DNA of 64,000 nucleotides from Astrothelium macrocarpum (GCA_021030915.1 JAGEMR010000030.1:233221-297220), one strand, 5' to 3'; positions 23,728 through 36,122 are shown, counted from the first letter of the stretch. Made by a program: numbers and translations. Notes: generated by a model not told the origin, from the sequence alone.

Positions 23728-25150
23728 GTTGTTGGATAAGAGGAGTTTGTGGATGTCAGGGTCACAGAGGTGACGATGTGAAATTGAAGCGGACTAAAAA
23801 TCCTGCCACGTGATTTGTCACTTCCCGCCAATCTTAATTGTGTCCATCTTTGGCCCACTACCTATGTAAGTGTACTCTTTTTAACCCATAAATTGTACTC
23901 CTTTTCAGAAGATGCGGGCTTCAATATGGTCTGCACTGCCGTCGTCGCTGAAGGGGTCGAAAATGACATTGCAATCTCGGGATGGTGTCGAAAAGGAGCA
24001 GTATGATCCCTTCGACACAACTATACCTGGGGACTTCTTCAGCTTGGCCTTTCTGTGTCAATCCATCCTCATAATTACTTTAGGCTGAAGCTGTGTCTCT
24101 CTCTACCTCTGTACGATTTGATTTATGTCGACATCTAGCAGGAACGTGATGCCAGCTGGTGAAGCCCTGGTGCATCTTTCAATACATTGCGCGGGATTAA
24201 CTTTCTCTGGATCTTAATTCTCACATCGCTAGTAACATGCGTTGAGAAGGCTTTGTCAAGGTTGGCAGCCGCCTGGCTAGCTAGGTAGGTCGCTCTCAAA
24301 CCGGAACCAAGGGTGATGGATTTGGCTTCCATGAACAACTCAATAAGTTCTGGTGCTGCGTCCCAGTCGAGAGCGAAGTCCGAGGGATTCTTCCATTCTT
24401 TGCTCCCATCCCTGTTTCCAATACTCAACGTCTCACCATCCTCGACCCACTTGCCTGAATTCAGTTTAGCAGTATAATATACACATTGATTTCTCCTGGG
24501 CATATCAGAGACAAACATCCTGGATGCAATTTTTCGGTTCACATTTGTCCGTTCTTTGCCTTCTCCACGCCCGATTTCGAGGTTGAAACGAAGAATTGTT
24601 ATAAAGTCCAATGACCTATCAGCAATTTCTCAAATGATTCGTGTCTCGCTTGTCCGCGATACGTGGTTGTGCGGACAATGCTTCGGCTTGCAACTGATCT
24701 CCTTTGTTGCTTAACCATGCAAAATAAGTCGTACATATCTACGACGACTCCATCATGGTATGGTATGCTTTCGTCCGCGAGCACTGCCTACAGACATCGT
24801 TGCATCTCCTGGTCCCGGCTTGTAACACTTGAGAGACTGGAATGCTAAATGAGCGCTTGCGGCATGGATTTCTCTACTTCATTCAGATTCGTAGCAATGG
24901 TAGAATGGCTACTTTCACCTTCGAGAAGCTTTGCACATCTGTGGTTCTATACGTCGACACTTCAGGTCGTATAAGCTATCTACCAGGATCAAAACTTCTT
25001 CCATTATTCTTACGAGGCCCTTCCACATTGGTATGCGAAGACTTTTCTGCCTCCTCTAGTTATTAGGCATTCGTTCGATACAACCCTAAAAGCGGCTTAT
25101 ATCTGGGGCTTTCTGTAGTGACAGGTGCATCCGACGTATAAAGTTCAAAA
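23728..25150. other. 1.4-kb region, possible degraded gene on the minus strand
   Basis: On the minus strand two adjacent frames look coding-like. One at about 24783-24605 contains DGVVVDMYDLFCMVKQQRRS and one at 24611-24135 contains AKLNSGKWVEDGETLSIG. Joining them needs a one-base shift near 24605, with no good intron. The start is not clear, and a possible CTGTAG acceptor precedes the first block. No family is recognised. It may be a decayed lineage-specific gene; the call is weak. Confidence 0.3.
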
Positions 25151-27402
25151 ATGTTCTCTGAAGATTGGACCATTTTATCGCTTGGATTGGCTGCCTTGTT
25201 TGGGCATGCAGATGGTTTTTGGCGCATGAATTGTGCCAAAGTTCAAGTCGGACATATCGACCCTGTTGTCAGTCCAGATGTTGTCTCAGCACATGCGCAT
25301 ACCATAGTTGGGGCCAACAGTATGCATCGTCCAGAGACTTTGCCCGAGAAAACTAATTAGTACAGATATCGGTGTCTATGCCACGAATACCATACTCTTC
25401 AATTCGTCGTATACGTCATGCGAGATTCAAGATGACAAGTCGGCGTATTGGTCTCCGCAACTCTGTTACGCGCACATAAATGGAAGTTTTGAAGAGGTCC
25501 CTCATACTGGAAGTGTCGTATACTATCTTGGTCGGGGTGTAGACCAAGCAAACATTCAGCCATTTCCGCCTGGTTTTAAAATTTTGTCAGGGAACACTGC
25601 TGCTCGGCGTTACGACAATGTCACGATGACTTATGGGAACGCTACCTATCCCCTTCGGCCAATTGCTGATCGAGTCAGCTTCAATTGTCTAACTGATGGA
25701 CCACCCCTTGCAGAGCAGCCATACATGTTTGACACAAACTGTTTCAATGGGTTAAGAGCACAGATTCACTTCCAATTCTGCTGGAACGGCATTGACTTGT
25801 ACAAATCGGATAACCCTATTTGAGTCAGATTGATAACGGAATCTGCCCCCAGGTTATCCTGTTTTGCTCGTCCATTTGTTCATGGAAACATTGTATTCGG
25901 TTGCCGGCATCGACAAATCTGATAATGGTTATTATGCCTTTTCCATGGGCGATCCTACAGGCTATGGGTTCTACGCAGATTTTCAGAACGGATGGAGTCA
26001 AAGCGTTCAGACTGATGCCGTGTAAAACCGTGCCGATACGGATAATGATGGTCAAGCCGCGGCATGTCCAGTCCCTCAGAACAGCCAGACTGATGCATAT
26101 GCTGAAATATGCCCAGAAAGACCCCGCGAGATTGACGAAGCAGCCGAGGAGATGCTCTCCAAACTTCCTGGCTGCATCACCATCACACCAGATCCAGCTG
26201 CAGCCTTGAGTTCCCAAATGAATTGTCCTGCGAACGCCACACAGCCCTATATCTTTACAACCACAGATAATACTCCCGTATCCATCGCTGCCCCATCCCC
26301 AGGCTCTTCTTTCGGTCTCACCGGCCGGAACTACGTCGGCTGTGCCAACGATACGGCAGGCGGCATCCGCACGTTCAACGCAAAAAGCACTTCCGACCCG
26401 TTCATGACGACAGAATTCTGCCAAAACCACTGCTAAACCGCGGACTATAAGTACGCCGGCATGGAATACGGCGACGAATGCTACCGCGACAACTTCATCA
26501 ACCCCTCAGCCCTCCTCAGCCAAACGATGTGCTACTACGCCTGTGCCGGCGATAGCACCCGAGACTGCGGCAGCGCCGACCGCATCTCCCTCTACAACAA
26601 CACGCTGTTCAACCTCACGAACGTCAGCACGGTGCTCCCCACCGTCGTCCCCGTCGCCAGCATCCCGATAGCCTCCATGCCCGCCGCGCCGCTTGCCTTC
26701 AATTACCTAGGCTGTGCAATCGATCTCGTCGCGACGACAGGGCTGCGCACACTTGCCAACGCGAGTCTGGTCGATGCCAATATGACCGTCGAGCTGTGTG
26801 CGCGCTACTGTACTGTGAGCAACAACTTTGCGCTGTACGGTGTCGAGTACGCGGGGAAGTGCTACTGCGGCGATGCGCTGCTGAATGGGCGCGCGCTGTT
26901 GCCCTCGTTGGATACCAGCTGTGATATACGGTGTGATGGGGATAACGCCGAGGTGTGCGGGGGTGTGGGCAGGTTGAGCGTGTATAATAATACAGGGTAT
27001 GTGATGCCAAGGATGGTGAATAATGTGGGAAAGTGAGTGACGAAGGGGTGCTTGACGGATCCGAATAATGGGACGGGCAGGACGTTGGCTGGGAGCAGTA
27101 TGCGCAATGCGAATTTGACTGTGGAGAGCTGTATGAAGTTTTGTTTGGGAGGGAGCTATAAGTATGCTGGGGTGGAGTATGGGGACGAGTAAATCAATTT
27201 CGTTGGCCTACTGTTATGCGGAAAGTGTAGGTGAGACTAATGACTGATTAGGTGTTATTGCGATAACAAGATTGAGACTGCTAGCGGAGCCGTCTCGATA
27301 CCATGTCCACCAACATCGAATTTGATGCTTTGTGCGGGAGCCTTGGGTGAGTTTTGTGGTGCAGGCAGCTTGCTGAACATCTATGATTCTAGCAATCCGT
27401 AA
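25151..27402 (+). pseudogene. secreted DUF1996 + WSC-repeat protein, disrupted
   Basis: Clear remains of an extracellular protein with a DUF1996 domain followed by three WSC domains (carbohydrate-binding, Cys-rich). An N-terminal signal-like stretch is followed by DPVVSPDVVSAHAHTIVGAN. Intron 1 (25320-25365) is intact and leads to the conserved CEIQDDKSAYWSP and GSVVYYLGRG. The frame then breaks twice, at about 25810-25830 and at about 25851 (one C too few in a C-run). In-frame stops follow: TAA at 26023-26025 and 26434-26436, and TGA at 27034-27036. Everything between still aligns with WSC signatures (GVEYAGKCYCGDAL, GVEYGDECYC). Intron 2 (27189-27251) is also intact. The two TAA stops fit CAA-to-TAA changes in CpA context. 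The decay looks recent, since intron signals and Cys spacing survive. Confidence 0.85.
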
Positions 27403-28157
27403 CGTACTTTTGGGGTTGGATGCATTTCTTGTTTTCTATCAAAGCGCATCATCAGTGCACCAGAGGTTGCAATAAGAAATATCACCTACGACTAAGATAC
27501 GTATTACTACTGCAGACTTCATATGGATGACCCCAATACCATTCCTAGTCATCAGAGCCTGTCGACAGTTCAATAAGAAATATCTCTTAAGTTTTTTTTT
27601 CTCATTATCGCTGGGGGCCTCCCTGTATAGATTTCGGGGTCGCGATTGTTGCAATAACTAGTGGCATGTTTATGAAAGGTTACGTTACTTATTAGGTTAT
27701 TAGACTTTTAGAAATTATTTGGAGATCTTTTATCGTGTGCCTAGAAATAGACTTTTGCCTCTAGCGATAGAGCGAGATCCAACAGATAGATTGCGAACAA
27801 TAGATGATATGGAGTTTGGTAGAATTAATAGGAAGCTGCTAAGCTACTTTATCCATCTAAAGCGTATTACATCTTGAAAAACTTATGATTTAGTCGTGCT
27901 CAAGCTCATTTTCTGTTGGTCGTCGATCGATTGTATGCAGAGACAAGCTGAATACAGAAAGGTAGCGCTATTGTGCCTGCAAGCGCACCAGCAATGATCT
28001 TTACTGCGGGTCGCTCATGGCATCCTTAGAAATCTCTGTAGCTATTATACAATCTATATCTTTATCTTTCCATGTACTACGTCACTAAGATGTCTAGCAA
28101 AGGGAGGTCGTCCATGTGCTACTGGCAACCCAGTAAAGGCAATAGTATCGAGGATTA
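27403..28157. other. intergenic with repeat remnants
   Basis: Apart from the repeat cores at about 27465-27533 and 27608-27655, this 750-bp spacer holds no gene I can support. It separates the WSC pseudogene from the 3' end of the FHA kinase. Confidence 0.45.
27465..27533 (-). repeat. dispersed repeat core, copy 1 (inverted)
   Basis: The complement reads AAGTCTGCAGTAGTAATA, then CTTAGTCGTAGGTGATA and TTTCTTATTGCAACC. It shares the same order of short motifs with copies near 38300, 55140, 55340, 58340, 58440, 58630 and 61510. It sits 60 bp beyond the stop of the DUF1996-WSC pseudogene. Another partial copy may lie at about 27608-27655 (GGGGGCCTCCCTGTATAG then GGTCGCGATTGTTGCAATAA). Confidence 0.55.
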
Positions 28158-30555
28158 TCAAGTATGAACACAGGATTCCGACTCAGAATCCTGCATCGAT
28201 AGCGATGGTGGCTCAGGGAGATCGGACTGTGTGAAGGGTAAATTTGGAAGACTAAAGTCTGACGTACTTGGCCTGGATGCACGTAAATTCGTGGGAGGCA
28301 TTAGCTGTCTCTCCAGCTCCTGTGTTGTAAAGGGAGGCCGATTGGATGGCAGAGATAATGTGAGCTCGTCCGATATACTAGGAATTACCGTCTCTGCTTC
28401 AGACTCCGAACGGCGTCGACTTGGGAACTGGTCAACAGGACACTTTGAGAGCGTAAAGATGTCCACAGGCTCCGCAAATCCCATGAACGAGTCATTTGTG
28501 GCCCGCAGGGAACTGTGCGTGGTTGTTGTCTCGTACGAATGCTGGGCGAACATCTCGTCATCGATCGGGATGTCTACTTTAGGCACCCCCGATATCGTTG
28601 GGGGCGGGCGACTTTGAACTTGACTTGTGGCTCCATTCGTATTTGACATTGGACGATGCATGAAATGCGGTGAGACTGTCGGTGAAGACTCTGCTGTATT
28701 TTCTGCCGACCCCATGTTACTTTGTCTGGCCATGGCATCTATGTCTTCGATAATGTCCGGTTCCTTAGGCAAGGGCTGCCATCGTCTAATTGATTTCTCA
28801 TAAATTGATTCGAACAGTACTTGATGTTTTCTGTTCGTGAACCATCGATGTTGAAGTGCTTGCTCTGCCGTCAGTCTCTGGTTTTCGTCAAGCACAAGAA
28901 GCTTGCGAATGAAGTCTTTGGCGCGATGTCCAACGTCGCTCCAAGCAGAACTTTCGTTCATCTGGGCGAGGTTGCATTGCGCTGCAAGTGTAAGAATGAC
29001 TTTCTTAGGGTTGGTACAAAACTCTGGATCATTTCGATTTATGAACATGACATCTCCAGTTAATATGGCACTGGCAATAGAGCCTATAGACCACATGTCA
29101 ACGGCTTTTGTGTAGCCGGAGCGAGCATCGAGAGTTTCATTCATCCGATGGACTTCCCTTTTTACTTTGTTAGCTTTGCTGGCTGAAGCACGAAACCACC
29201 TGAGAACTTTACGGAGCCACGTATTCATAAGTCCCAACCACGGAGAACATACGACGTTTGGCGTCAGTTTGACTCGGCCGCTCATTACCGTCGGGTGTGT
29301 ACCGAGCATGACCAAAGTCCGTCAGTACAATGCGTGCGCCAGTCGACAAAGAAGTCATGAGGATATTGTCGGGCTAGAAAACATTAGCCTATTTATCGGA
29401 CTTGCAATTTGTCCAACCTTGAGATCTCGGTGGACTATGTCCAAGCCATGAAGATACACAACGGCCTTGAGAACCTGTCTGATGACAAGACCAGCTTCGG
29501 CATCGAGTAGTCTACCTCCTTTGGAGTCCAGGTACGAGTATAGATCCCCACCAGTGATGAGCTCTTGGAAAATATATCTGATACAAGTCAGTAGACCATC
29601 CTTCCATGCATTATCACATGAATGACCCACAAGCTCTTGCTGTTGTGAAAGACCTTTCTAAGTTGGATAATATTCGGCTGCTTCTCATTAGTGGAGGTCA
29701 CAAATGCAGAGAGGTACCCGAGATCTTACATGACAAAGGTCTTTGAGAACTTCAAACTCCCTTCGCTGCTTGCCTTGAAATTCATGCAGCTTCTGCTTTT
29801 CTTTGAGCAGCCTGGCCTTATCCAACGTCAAGTTAGAATCGGTCTTCATTCTAGCTTGGCCGATACGGCGTAGATCAATGTGTTTGCAGGCTAGCTGCCT
29901 GCCTGTACTGCATTCGATAGCAGCATAGACGTTACCGTAGCCTCCAGCTCCTAGCTTGCGGTCCGTGATGACGTATCGAGAACGAAATGCCTATCTTTTA
30001 TGAACTTCAGCTTGAGGAAATGCTACCTTCAACATACCTTCTGCTCGCGCTCGTGGCTCGAATCAGAAACATCTGGTCGATTGACAAGAGATAAGTTCGC
30101 ATGGTATGTAAAGGACAATTTGGGAGTAAGGAAGACTTCATCGCCATCTGAGAGCAGGGTGGCTCCGGCTAGTTTACCGAACATTCGTAGACGTTCCAGT
30201 CCATTTCCTGTGAGACTGCGAGTATTGATCCGAGAGCCGTTGGAAGAGAGATCATGGACATAGATCATGGGTGGAACTTCGCTAATAGCATCTTCTTCAT
30301 ACACAATACTATGCACTCTTAAATGTCTGTTGGAGATTGTTGGGTCGTCAAATACCAGAAGACTTGATCTTTGGCGTCAGCAGTGCATCTCCCCTGAGAC
30401 GGTTCTTAAGCCTACCAGTCGTTCTTGTCCCTACCTATGTAGAAATCATCTCTAAGGTGAATGGGCCATGTGTCTTTACCTTTGGTGAGAAGATGTCGAG
30501 CGACTGATGACAACGCTGAAATTTGCTGTACCTTTTCTGCCGGTAATCCGGTCAT
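28158..30555 (-). CDS. FHA-domain serine/threonine protein kinase (Rad53/Cds1/Mek1-like)
   Basis: Checkpoint-type kinase with an N-terminal phosphothreonine-binding FHA domain and a CAMK-like kinase domain. Seven exons on the minus strand (30555-30416, 30362-30038, 29990-29730, 29677-29631, 29577-29418, 29373-29213, 29157-28158) give 697 residues with every phase closing; introns are 44-55 bp. The FHA core is FYIGRDKNDC, then SNRHLRVHS and LSSNGSRIN. Kinase landmarks are GAGGYGNVY, lysine in LACKHI, VHRDLKPDNIL, TDFGHAR, GTYEYVAPEV and a DMWSIGSIASAIL helix. The N-lobe carries a long charged insert before helix C. A C-terminal extension of about 215 disordered residues follows. There is no second FHA, so it is not a full Rad53. 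It may be one of the lineage-expanded FHA kinases; the start could be an ATG 26 bp upstream. Confidence 0.88.
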
Positions 30556-31525
30556 GGAAGCGCAGATGCGCCAATGATGCTGCAGCATTTGACATGGCCA
30601 GAGTCACGAGTTGCCTTCTGACTCTGCTTCCGATAGCCTTCTTCACTGGTTGACGAGCAACGCGTCGAGTCAAGACGAGAAGTGAACTAAGGTGGGTCTC
30701 TGGGTGCGGGGATACTGCCAATAGTCTCTCAGACGACAAAGCTAACAACAGCCTAGAAGTATAAATATCCTCAAATAAAGACATTTAGTTATGAGCTTTA
30801 CTTAAATACCATATCTGTAAGCAAAACCTTTATGAAGCATATGATATTATTTTTTATTTAAATCTAGTAAGCATTATTCTTCAAAAGTTCAGATCTATTA
30901 AAATTATATACAATTTATTGAAAGGTCTATGTATTATGGAGAGATATGGAAAGAATCTATGCCGAACAAGACGATGGAATTCATTGTGTTTCAATGTTGA
31001 TTAGATGCCCATGACTATAAGTTGCCTTATGAGCAACCTCACTCGACTACGGTATGGAACGCCCAAAGCTGCGTGCTGCCTGAGACAATTTAAGCCTGAG
31101 CATTTGGTAGGGTTATCATTGTACAGGGAATTTTCGCTGCGCAGAGAGGGACGTTACTTTTTTTTTGGGGGCTGTGCTCAAGTAGGCTATGCTTTCGCGA
31201 AAATCAATAGATGGTGCGCCACAAGCCTTGCTCCTGTACAATGTCCTCGAGGCAGAATCGCAAACTTTCATACACCCCGCTATATAAATGATAGAGTCAC
31301 GGCCTGCGGGGCATACGCTCAACATAGCTGAGCCACGCAATGCTATGATCGTTCTGACTGCTTATGGATAGGGCACCCTCTCCATGTTTTTACAATTCAA
31401 CTATGCGTAATTTCTAAGGATTTAATAGACTTCCAGCCCATCGATCCCGAGATCCAAGTCTCAAACGTATTGCTTCGCTCAAGCGCTCGGTCCCGTACTG
31501 AAAGTCACAGAGCAAAGCTGGAGGC
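30556..31525. other. intergenic, AT-rich in part
   Basis: This separates the divergent FHA kinase and NACHT genes. An AT-rich patch lies at about 30785-30960. No frame with recognisable coding features was found. Confidence 0.45.
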
Positions 31526-34500
31526 ATGCTTCCCCTCGACGCCCTGGGGGTAGCGGCCGCAACTGTCCAGTTCGTCGATTTTAGCATCGGAATAGCTTCA
31601 AAGGCCAACGAGATACGCAAGAAAGGAATTCCTGATCTAGAGAAATACTTCAGGGATAGCAGCGTCCAGCTCATCTCACTGAACGCTGGCTTGCGTAAGC
31701 GTAAACAGAGCATAGCTCGAACCGACGGTCACGTGGCATGGTTTGAATCTGTAAGTATCCTGGACATACGACGGCACGGATGACTAATTCTTGTAAAGGG
31801 GTTAAATCGCGTTCTCGATGACTGTTGCGTTGTCGCTGATGAGCTCATTGGTATCTTTGCCAAACATACAGCTCCAAACGTTGGGGCAGTTAGAAGCCTC
31901 CTGAGTGCTTTCCTCTCACATTTCAGCGAAGAGAAGACCAAGACGCTATGTGAAAGACTGGACAGGCTTCGCTCGGAGTTGTCTAACTACCTATTGGCCC
32001 TAATTAACGAGAAGCTAGAAACTCAACACGACGATATTTCAGCCAGGCTCAACCGTCTCGAGAATGCCACGTACCAATCCACGCAAGCCGATCAAAAGAA
32101 AATCTTAGAGGTAGTGACTTTCTCGCAGCATTTAATAGATCAGGTGCTTTCAAAAAGCGAGCAGCTAAATTCTTCTGAGAGCCAAGTGCTGCGGAGTTAT
32201 ATCACAGATTTCGACAGGAAAGAAGGAAGGACCGAATATTCGATAGACATCCGGGATGAAGAAGCTGTCGCTGCAATTGTTCGCTTTACGGATGGTTGCT
32301 TTGGAGAACTTGTGGCTCATCCAGGACAGTCCCGGGTGCTACAAGGCATGAGTGCTGGACGTTCCGAGTCCATTGATGTGACTACGGTTTTTCGCGGTGA
32401 CGCAGAGTCCATGGAGAAGGATCGAGCAGTCGCGACCCAATTTGCACCCATGGCACAGACCATGGTCAATTCCCTATATTTCCAAGCATACCGTGACTGG
32501 GAAGAATCAATTGTCGTTGCTCATAGCAAGACGTTTTCATGGATATTTGAAGAAGATAAAACGGGCTTCACTAACTTCTTACGTTCATCGGATAATGCTT
32601 TCTGGGTGAGCGGTAAACCAGGCTCGGGTAAATCCACGCTGATGAAATATATTCGAAGCGATGCCAGGACAATGAAGGCATTGGAACATTGGGCAGCCGA
32701 CGCACATCTCATCGTCGGTTCCTACTACTTTTGGGCGGTCGGAACCCAGCTTCAAAGATCACAAGAAGGTCTATTCCGGTCCATTCTACATACTGTAGTG
32801 GAAAAGAATCGGCATCTTATTCCGATAGGCTTCCCAGAAGCCTGCCAGGAGTATCTCGGTTCCGGCTTCACTCGGGCTCCGGCATTGGAAACTTCGGATT
32901 GTATTAGAGCATTAAAACGCATTATGTCTTCACCACTTATGAAGGCCAAAGTCTGCTTATTCGTGGATGGTTTGGACGAGTATGATGGAGACCTGGATGA
33001 TCTCTTGCCACTCCTGAAAGATATACTGTCGCTCCCAGGCCTTAAACTCATCATGTCCAGTCGCCCCTGGAATATCATTGCAGATTTTTTGGGGGAGCGT
33101 CCGCAAATCAGAATGCAAGATCTTACTCGCAAAGATATTGAGCTTTATACCGAAAGTCGCTTGAGATCCAGCAGAATGGGAGAACTTTTGATGGAAAGGA
33201 ATCCCGTGCTGTCTGCACCTTTGATTGCCAGTATTACCGAGAAATCGGCAGGTGTCTTCCTATGGGTTGTACTTGTAGTTCGTTCCTTACTCAATGGTTT
33301 CACAAGCGGAGATACTGTAGTAGACTTGCAGCGCCGCCTTGATCAACTTCCGCAAGAGCTGGAACAACTTTTCACACATATGCTCTCGTCGATGGATCCA
33401 GTCTATCGCAACGACCTTGCGAAGATGTGCTTGCTCATGGAAAAAAGCGTTGAGATACAAATTCGTGGACCAATGAGCCTGTCTCAGTTACGATACGCAC
33501 TGGAAGCAACCCCGACACAGGCGATCCGGGCGCCTATGTCACTACCAACTCCTGCTGACCGGTGGGAGATGTACGATATCATGAATCGACGTCTGCAAAG
33601 TCGAACGGGTGGTCTGATCGAAGTGGTACAGAAACCAACAGACAACTTCGCTGGCTCTTCATCGATAGACATGCATGTGGCATACTTACACCAAACGGTC
33701 CACGACTTTCTGAAAACAACATCGACTGGAGCCCAAATCTTCGATCCGCTGCCGAAGTTTGATGCCACTGTAGCTCTGCTAGCGTCCTGTATTCTCGAAT
33801 TGAAATCTTTGCCGTCTCAGCGCGCAGTGATTCTCAGCAGTGATCGGGTCTTTGTTAGTCTGTACAATGGCCTTGAGCTTGTACGACATCTTGAGGCAAA
33901 ACAAAAGCGGCCCCAAGCTTCTGTTGTTGATGAACTCAAGGCCATGATTTCGTACCATTGGAATGAGGCAAAAGAGTGGAAAGATGATGCAAGCAGCGCG
34001 GAGTGGAAGTCCTCGGAGAGAACAGACTGGGCAAGCGCCACCCTTCACTACCGATATCCGACCACACTTGACGGCTTTGTCATGAAATCACACGGGCTAG
34101 ACCCATTTATGATTTTGATGACAGTGTCTGGCTGCGTGCTGTACGTGGCAGATAAGATGCTCGCAACCGATATCACCATTTTTGAACGCTCTGTCATCCT
34201 CGTAGAGATCATTTGGCAGCTTTTGAGGCCTACGGAAGACGAAAGCAACACTGATAGTGACACGCGGAGATTTAACTTGCTCACGGCGATTCGGCAATTA
34301 ATTGAGCAGGGAGCCAATCCAAATACAGTCTTGGTAATGACGACACTGAAAGCGATCATTTCTCAGACGCGTTTAGATTCAAGTCGCGTCCATCTTTTAC
34401 CGGATCTAAACGCCAAACTCGAAGCCTCCATATGGCAGTATGTTCTGTACCATGTTGAGGCTATGTGTTGCCCCGGATCTCAGGGTGACGAACTTCCTTG

Positions 34501-34885
34501 GGTGCTTAGCTCACAACGAGCAATTCAAGTATTACAGCTCTTGCAAATGCTCATATCTTCGGGAGCTGATTTACGCCCTAATAACGAAGGAGATATCTGC
34601 ATTGACGAAGCAATCAGCCTTCTGAGACTTGCATTGTTTGATCCCTCTCGGCGCGTATTTCTGATTGACATTGATGGGAAAGAGCAAGCGCAGGTCGGTG
34701 CCGAGTTTTCGAAGACGATGGATATTCTGAATCAGCGCAAGGCTAGTCGGAGGGTACTGTCTAAGCTAAGAGCTGGTCTTACTGCGTTAGCGCGCTTTTT
34801 GCATTCATCCTTTGCGCAGTCATTCATGAGTTTCACTTTTGGGGGAATACTCGTGCTTCTATGCGCTCGTTGGTTGAATATATGA
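31526..34885 (+). CDS. STAND NTPase with NACHT domain (NOD-like)
   Basis: Fungal NOD-like protein of the type linked to heterokaryon incompatibility and non-self recognition. Two exons (31526-31750, 31799-34885) across a 48-bp intron give 1103 residues. The N terminus (LDALGVAAATVQFVDFSIG, residues 3-21) matches the helical domain common in fungal NACHT proteins. A coiled region follows at about 130-190. Walker A is GKPGSGKST at about residue 346 and Walker B is VCLFVDGLDEYDGD at about 459. Sensor-type MSSRPWN and the helical VFLWVVLVVRSLL come after that. The C-terminal half is helical without obvious ankyrin, WD40 or TPR repeats; LIEQGANPN and LISSGADLRP look like isolated ankyrin-like remnants. 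The protein ends in a hydrophobic segment (MSFTFGGILVLLCARWL), a possible tail anchor. Confidence 0.88.
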
Positions 34886-35828
34886 AATTGTAGGTATGTA
34901 AACGAATCTTGGCTTACTGTAAGAGTACCTATACAGGACGATCTATCGCTCTGACTTTTGCTACCTTAGGAGCGCGGTTCTTTGAACCCGACATCCCAAA
35001 GCCAGGGCTTGTGCAATTTGGAGAACATGACTGATTAGCTGGCATTCTTATGGTTACCATGAGCAACAAAATGCGAAGAGGGCAAAGAGTTTTCGATCGT
35101 CCCACACAAGATATTCTCATGAAATTGGAAACGTAGAGCGTGTTACTTCAGCGTACTCCAAGAAGCAAAAAGTCTTTCTTGGCAACCTAAGAACTTGTGC
35201 CATGGGATAGCGCATGCTATTCGAGCGCAGGCTGTGACATAACCACGAGCCAAAGCGGTGGAGTTCGGGCGGCTTCAGGTCGCTCGAGAATGAGCGGTAA
35301 AGTCGAGCTGGCGTCTGCACGGGTCATGCTCAGAGACACCCAGGCCTCAATCGTTCTTACCGCTGAGTTGCGACTGATCTGCGTTATGCCTTTGCGTACA
35401 TTCGGCGGCTATCCGTAGCATTCTGTCCATCTCCCTGATGAGCGTCAAGTCACCACAGAAGCACAATAACCTTCAAGACCTGGACGAGTCGCTCGAGAGA
35501 GGATCTTCACACGTCCATCTACGGCTAGTAATATTTTCGACGGAATGTATGCACATTTTGATAAATACAAGGCTGTTTAGAGTGACGTTCTTGGGTGAAA
35601 TTCAAGATAAATACCCAGTAGCACACTATGATAAATAGAAGATATTTCACAAGATATCTATGAAAGGGGAGTTGGGGACATGGACATTTAATGCGCTAAT
35701 GATCCCTGTTAGTGCTGTACACCATCAGTGGCTGGCTAAGCGAGGACCTGCTCCGCACAAAGACTGCCAGCACTCCACCTCCAAACCCTTCACCAACAAC
35801 TCTCATCATTCGAACAGCTAATCTTCGA
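34886..35828. other. intergenic upstream of eL41
   Basis: No gene is supported in this stretch. Short frames at 34929-35640 overlap on both strands and lack domains. Confidence 0.45.
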
Positions 35829-35935
35829 GTAAGTGCTACACACTAATTCTTTTTATAAGAATACACTCAATGTGCTCACCTATTCTCTGCCCTGAGTTCA
35901 TTTCTTTCAAAGAGCTGACGCTGACTTCTTGATAG
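35829..35935 (+). other. probable 5'UTR intron of the eL41 gene
   Basis: A GAGTAAGTG donor at 35829 and a CTGACTTCTTGATAG acceptor ending at 35935 bracket 107 bp just before the eL41 start codon. Leader introns are common in fungal ribosomal protein genes. Inferred from signals only. Confidence 0.5.
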
Positions 35936-35952
35936 CATCCACGTGATCGAAG

Positions 35953-36122
35953 ATGAGAGCCAAATGGAGGAAGAAGCGCGTTCGCCGCCTCAAGCGTAAG
36001 AGGAGAAAGACTAGAGCTCGCAGGTAGGAATCATTTTCTTGATCTCCAATGCAGGGAGCTGATCTAAGCTTCTCCTATTATTAATGGTCAAGTCCTCATG
36101 CTCACTATTTCATAGCAAATAA
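35953..36122 (+). CDS. RPL41: 60S ribosomal protein eL41
   Basis: This is the smallest eukaryotic ribosomal protein, 25 residues, almost all Arg and Lys. Exon 1 (35953-36023) encodes MRAKWRKKRVRRLKRKRR followed by KTRAR and two bases of the next codon. A 92-bp intron (GTAGGA donor, TTTCATAG acceptor) separates a 7-bp exon 2 (36116-36122) that completes Ser-Lys-stop. The sequence is near identical to eL41 across eukaryotes, so identification is firm despite the length. It sits at a bridge between the ribosomal subunits. Length-filtered gene finders usually miss it. Confidence 0.96.
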
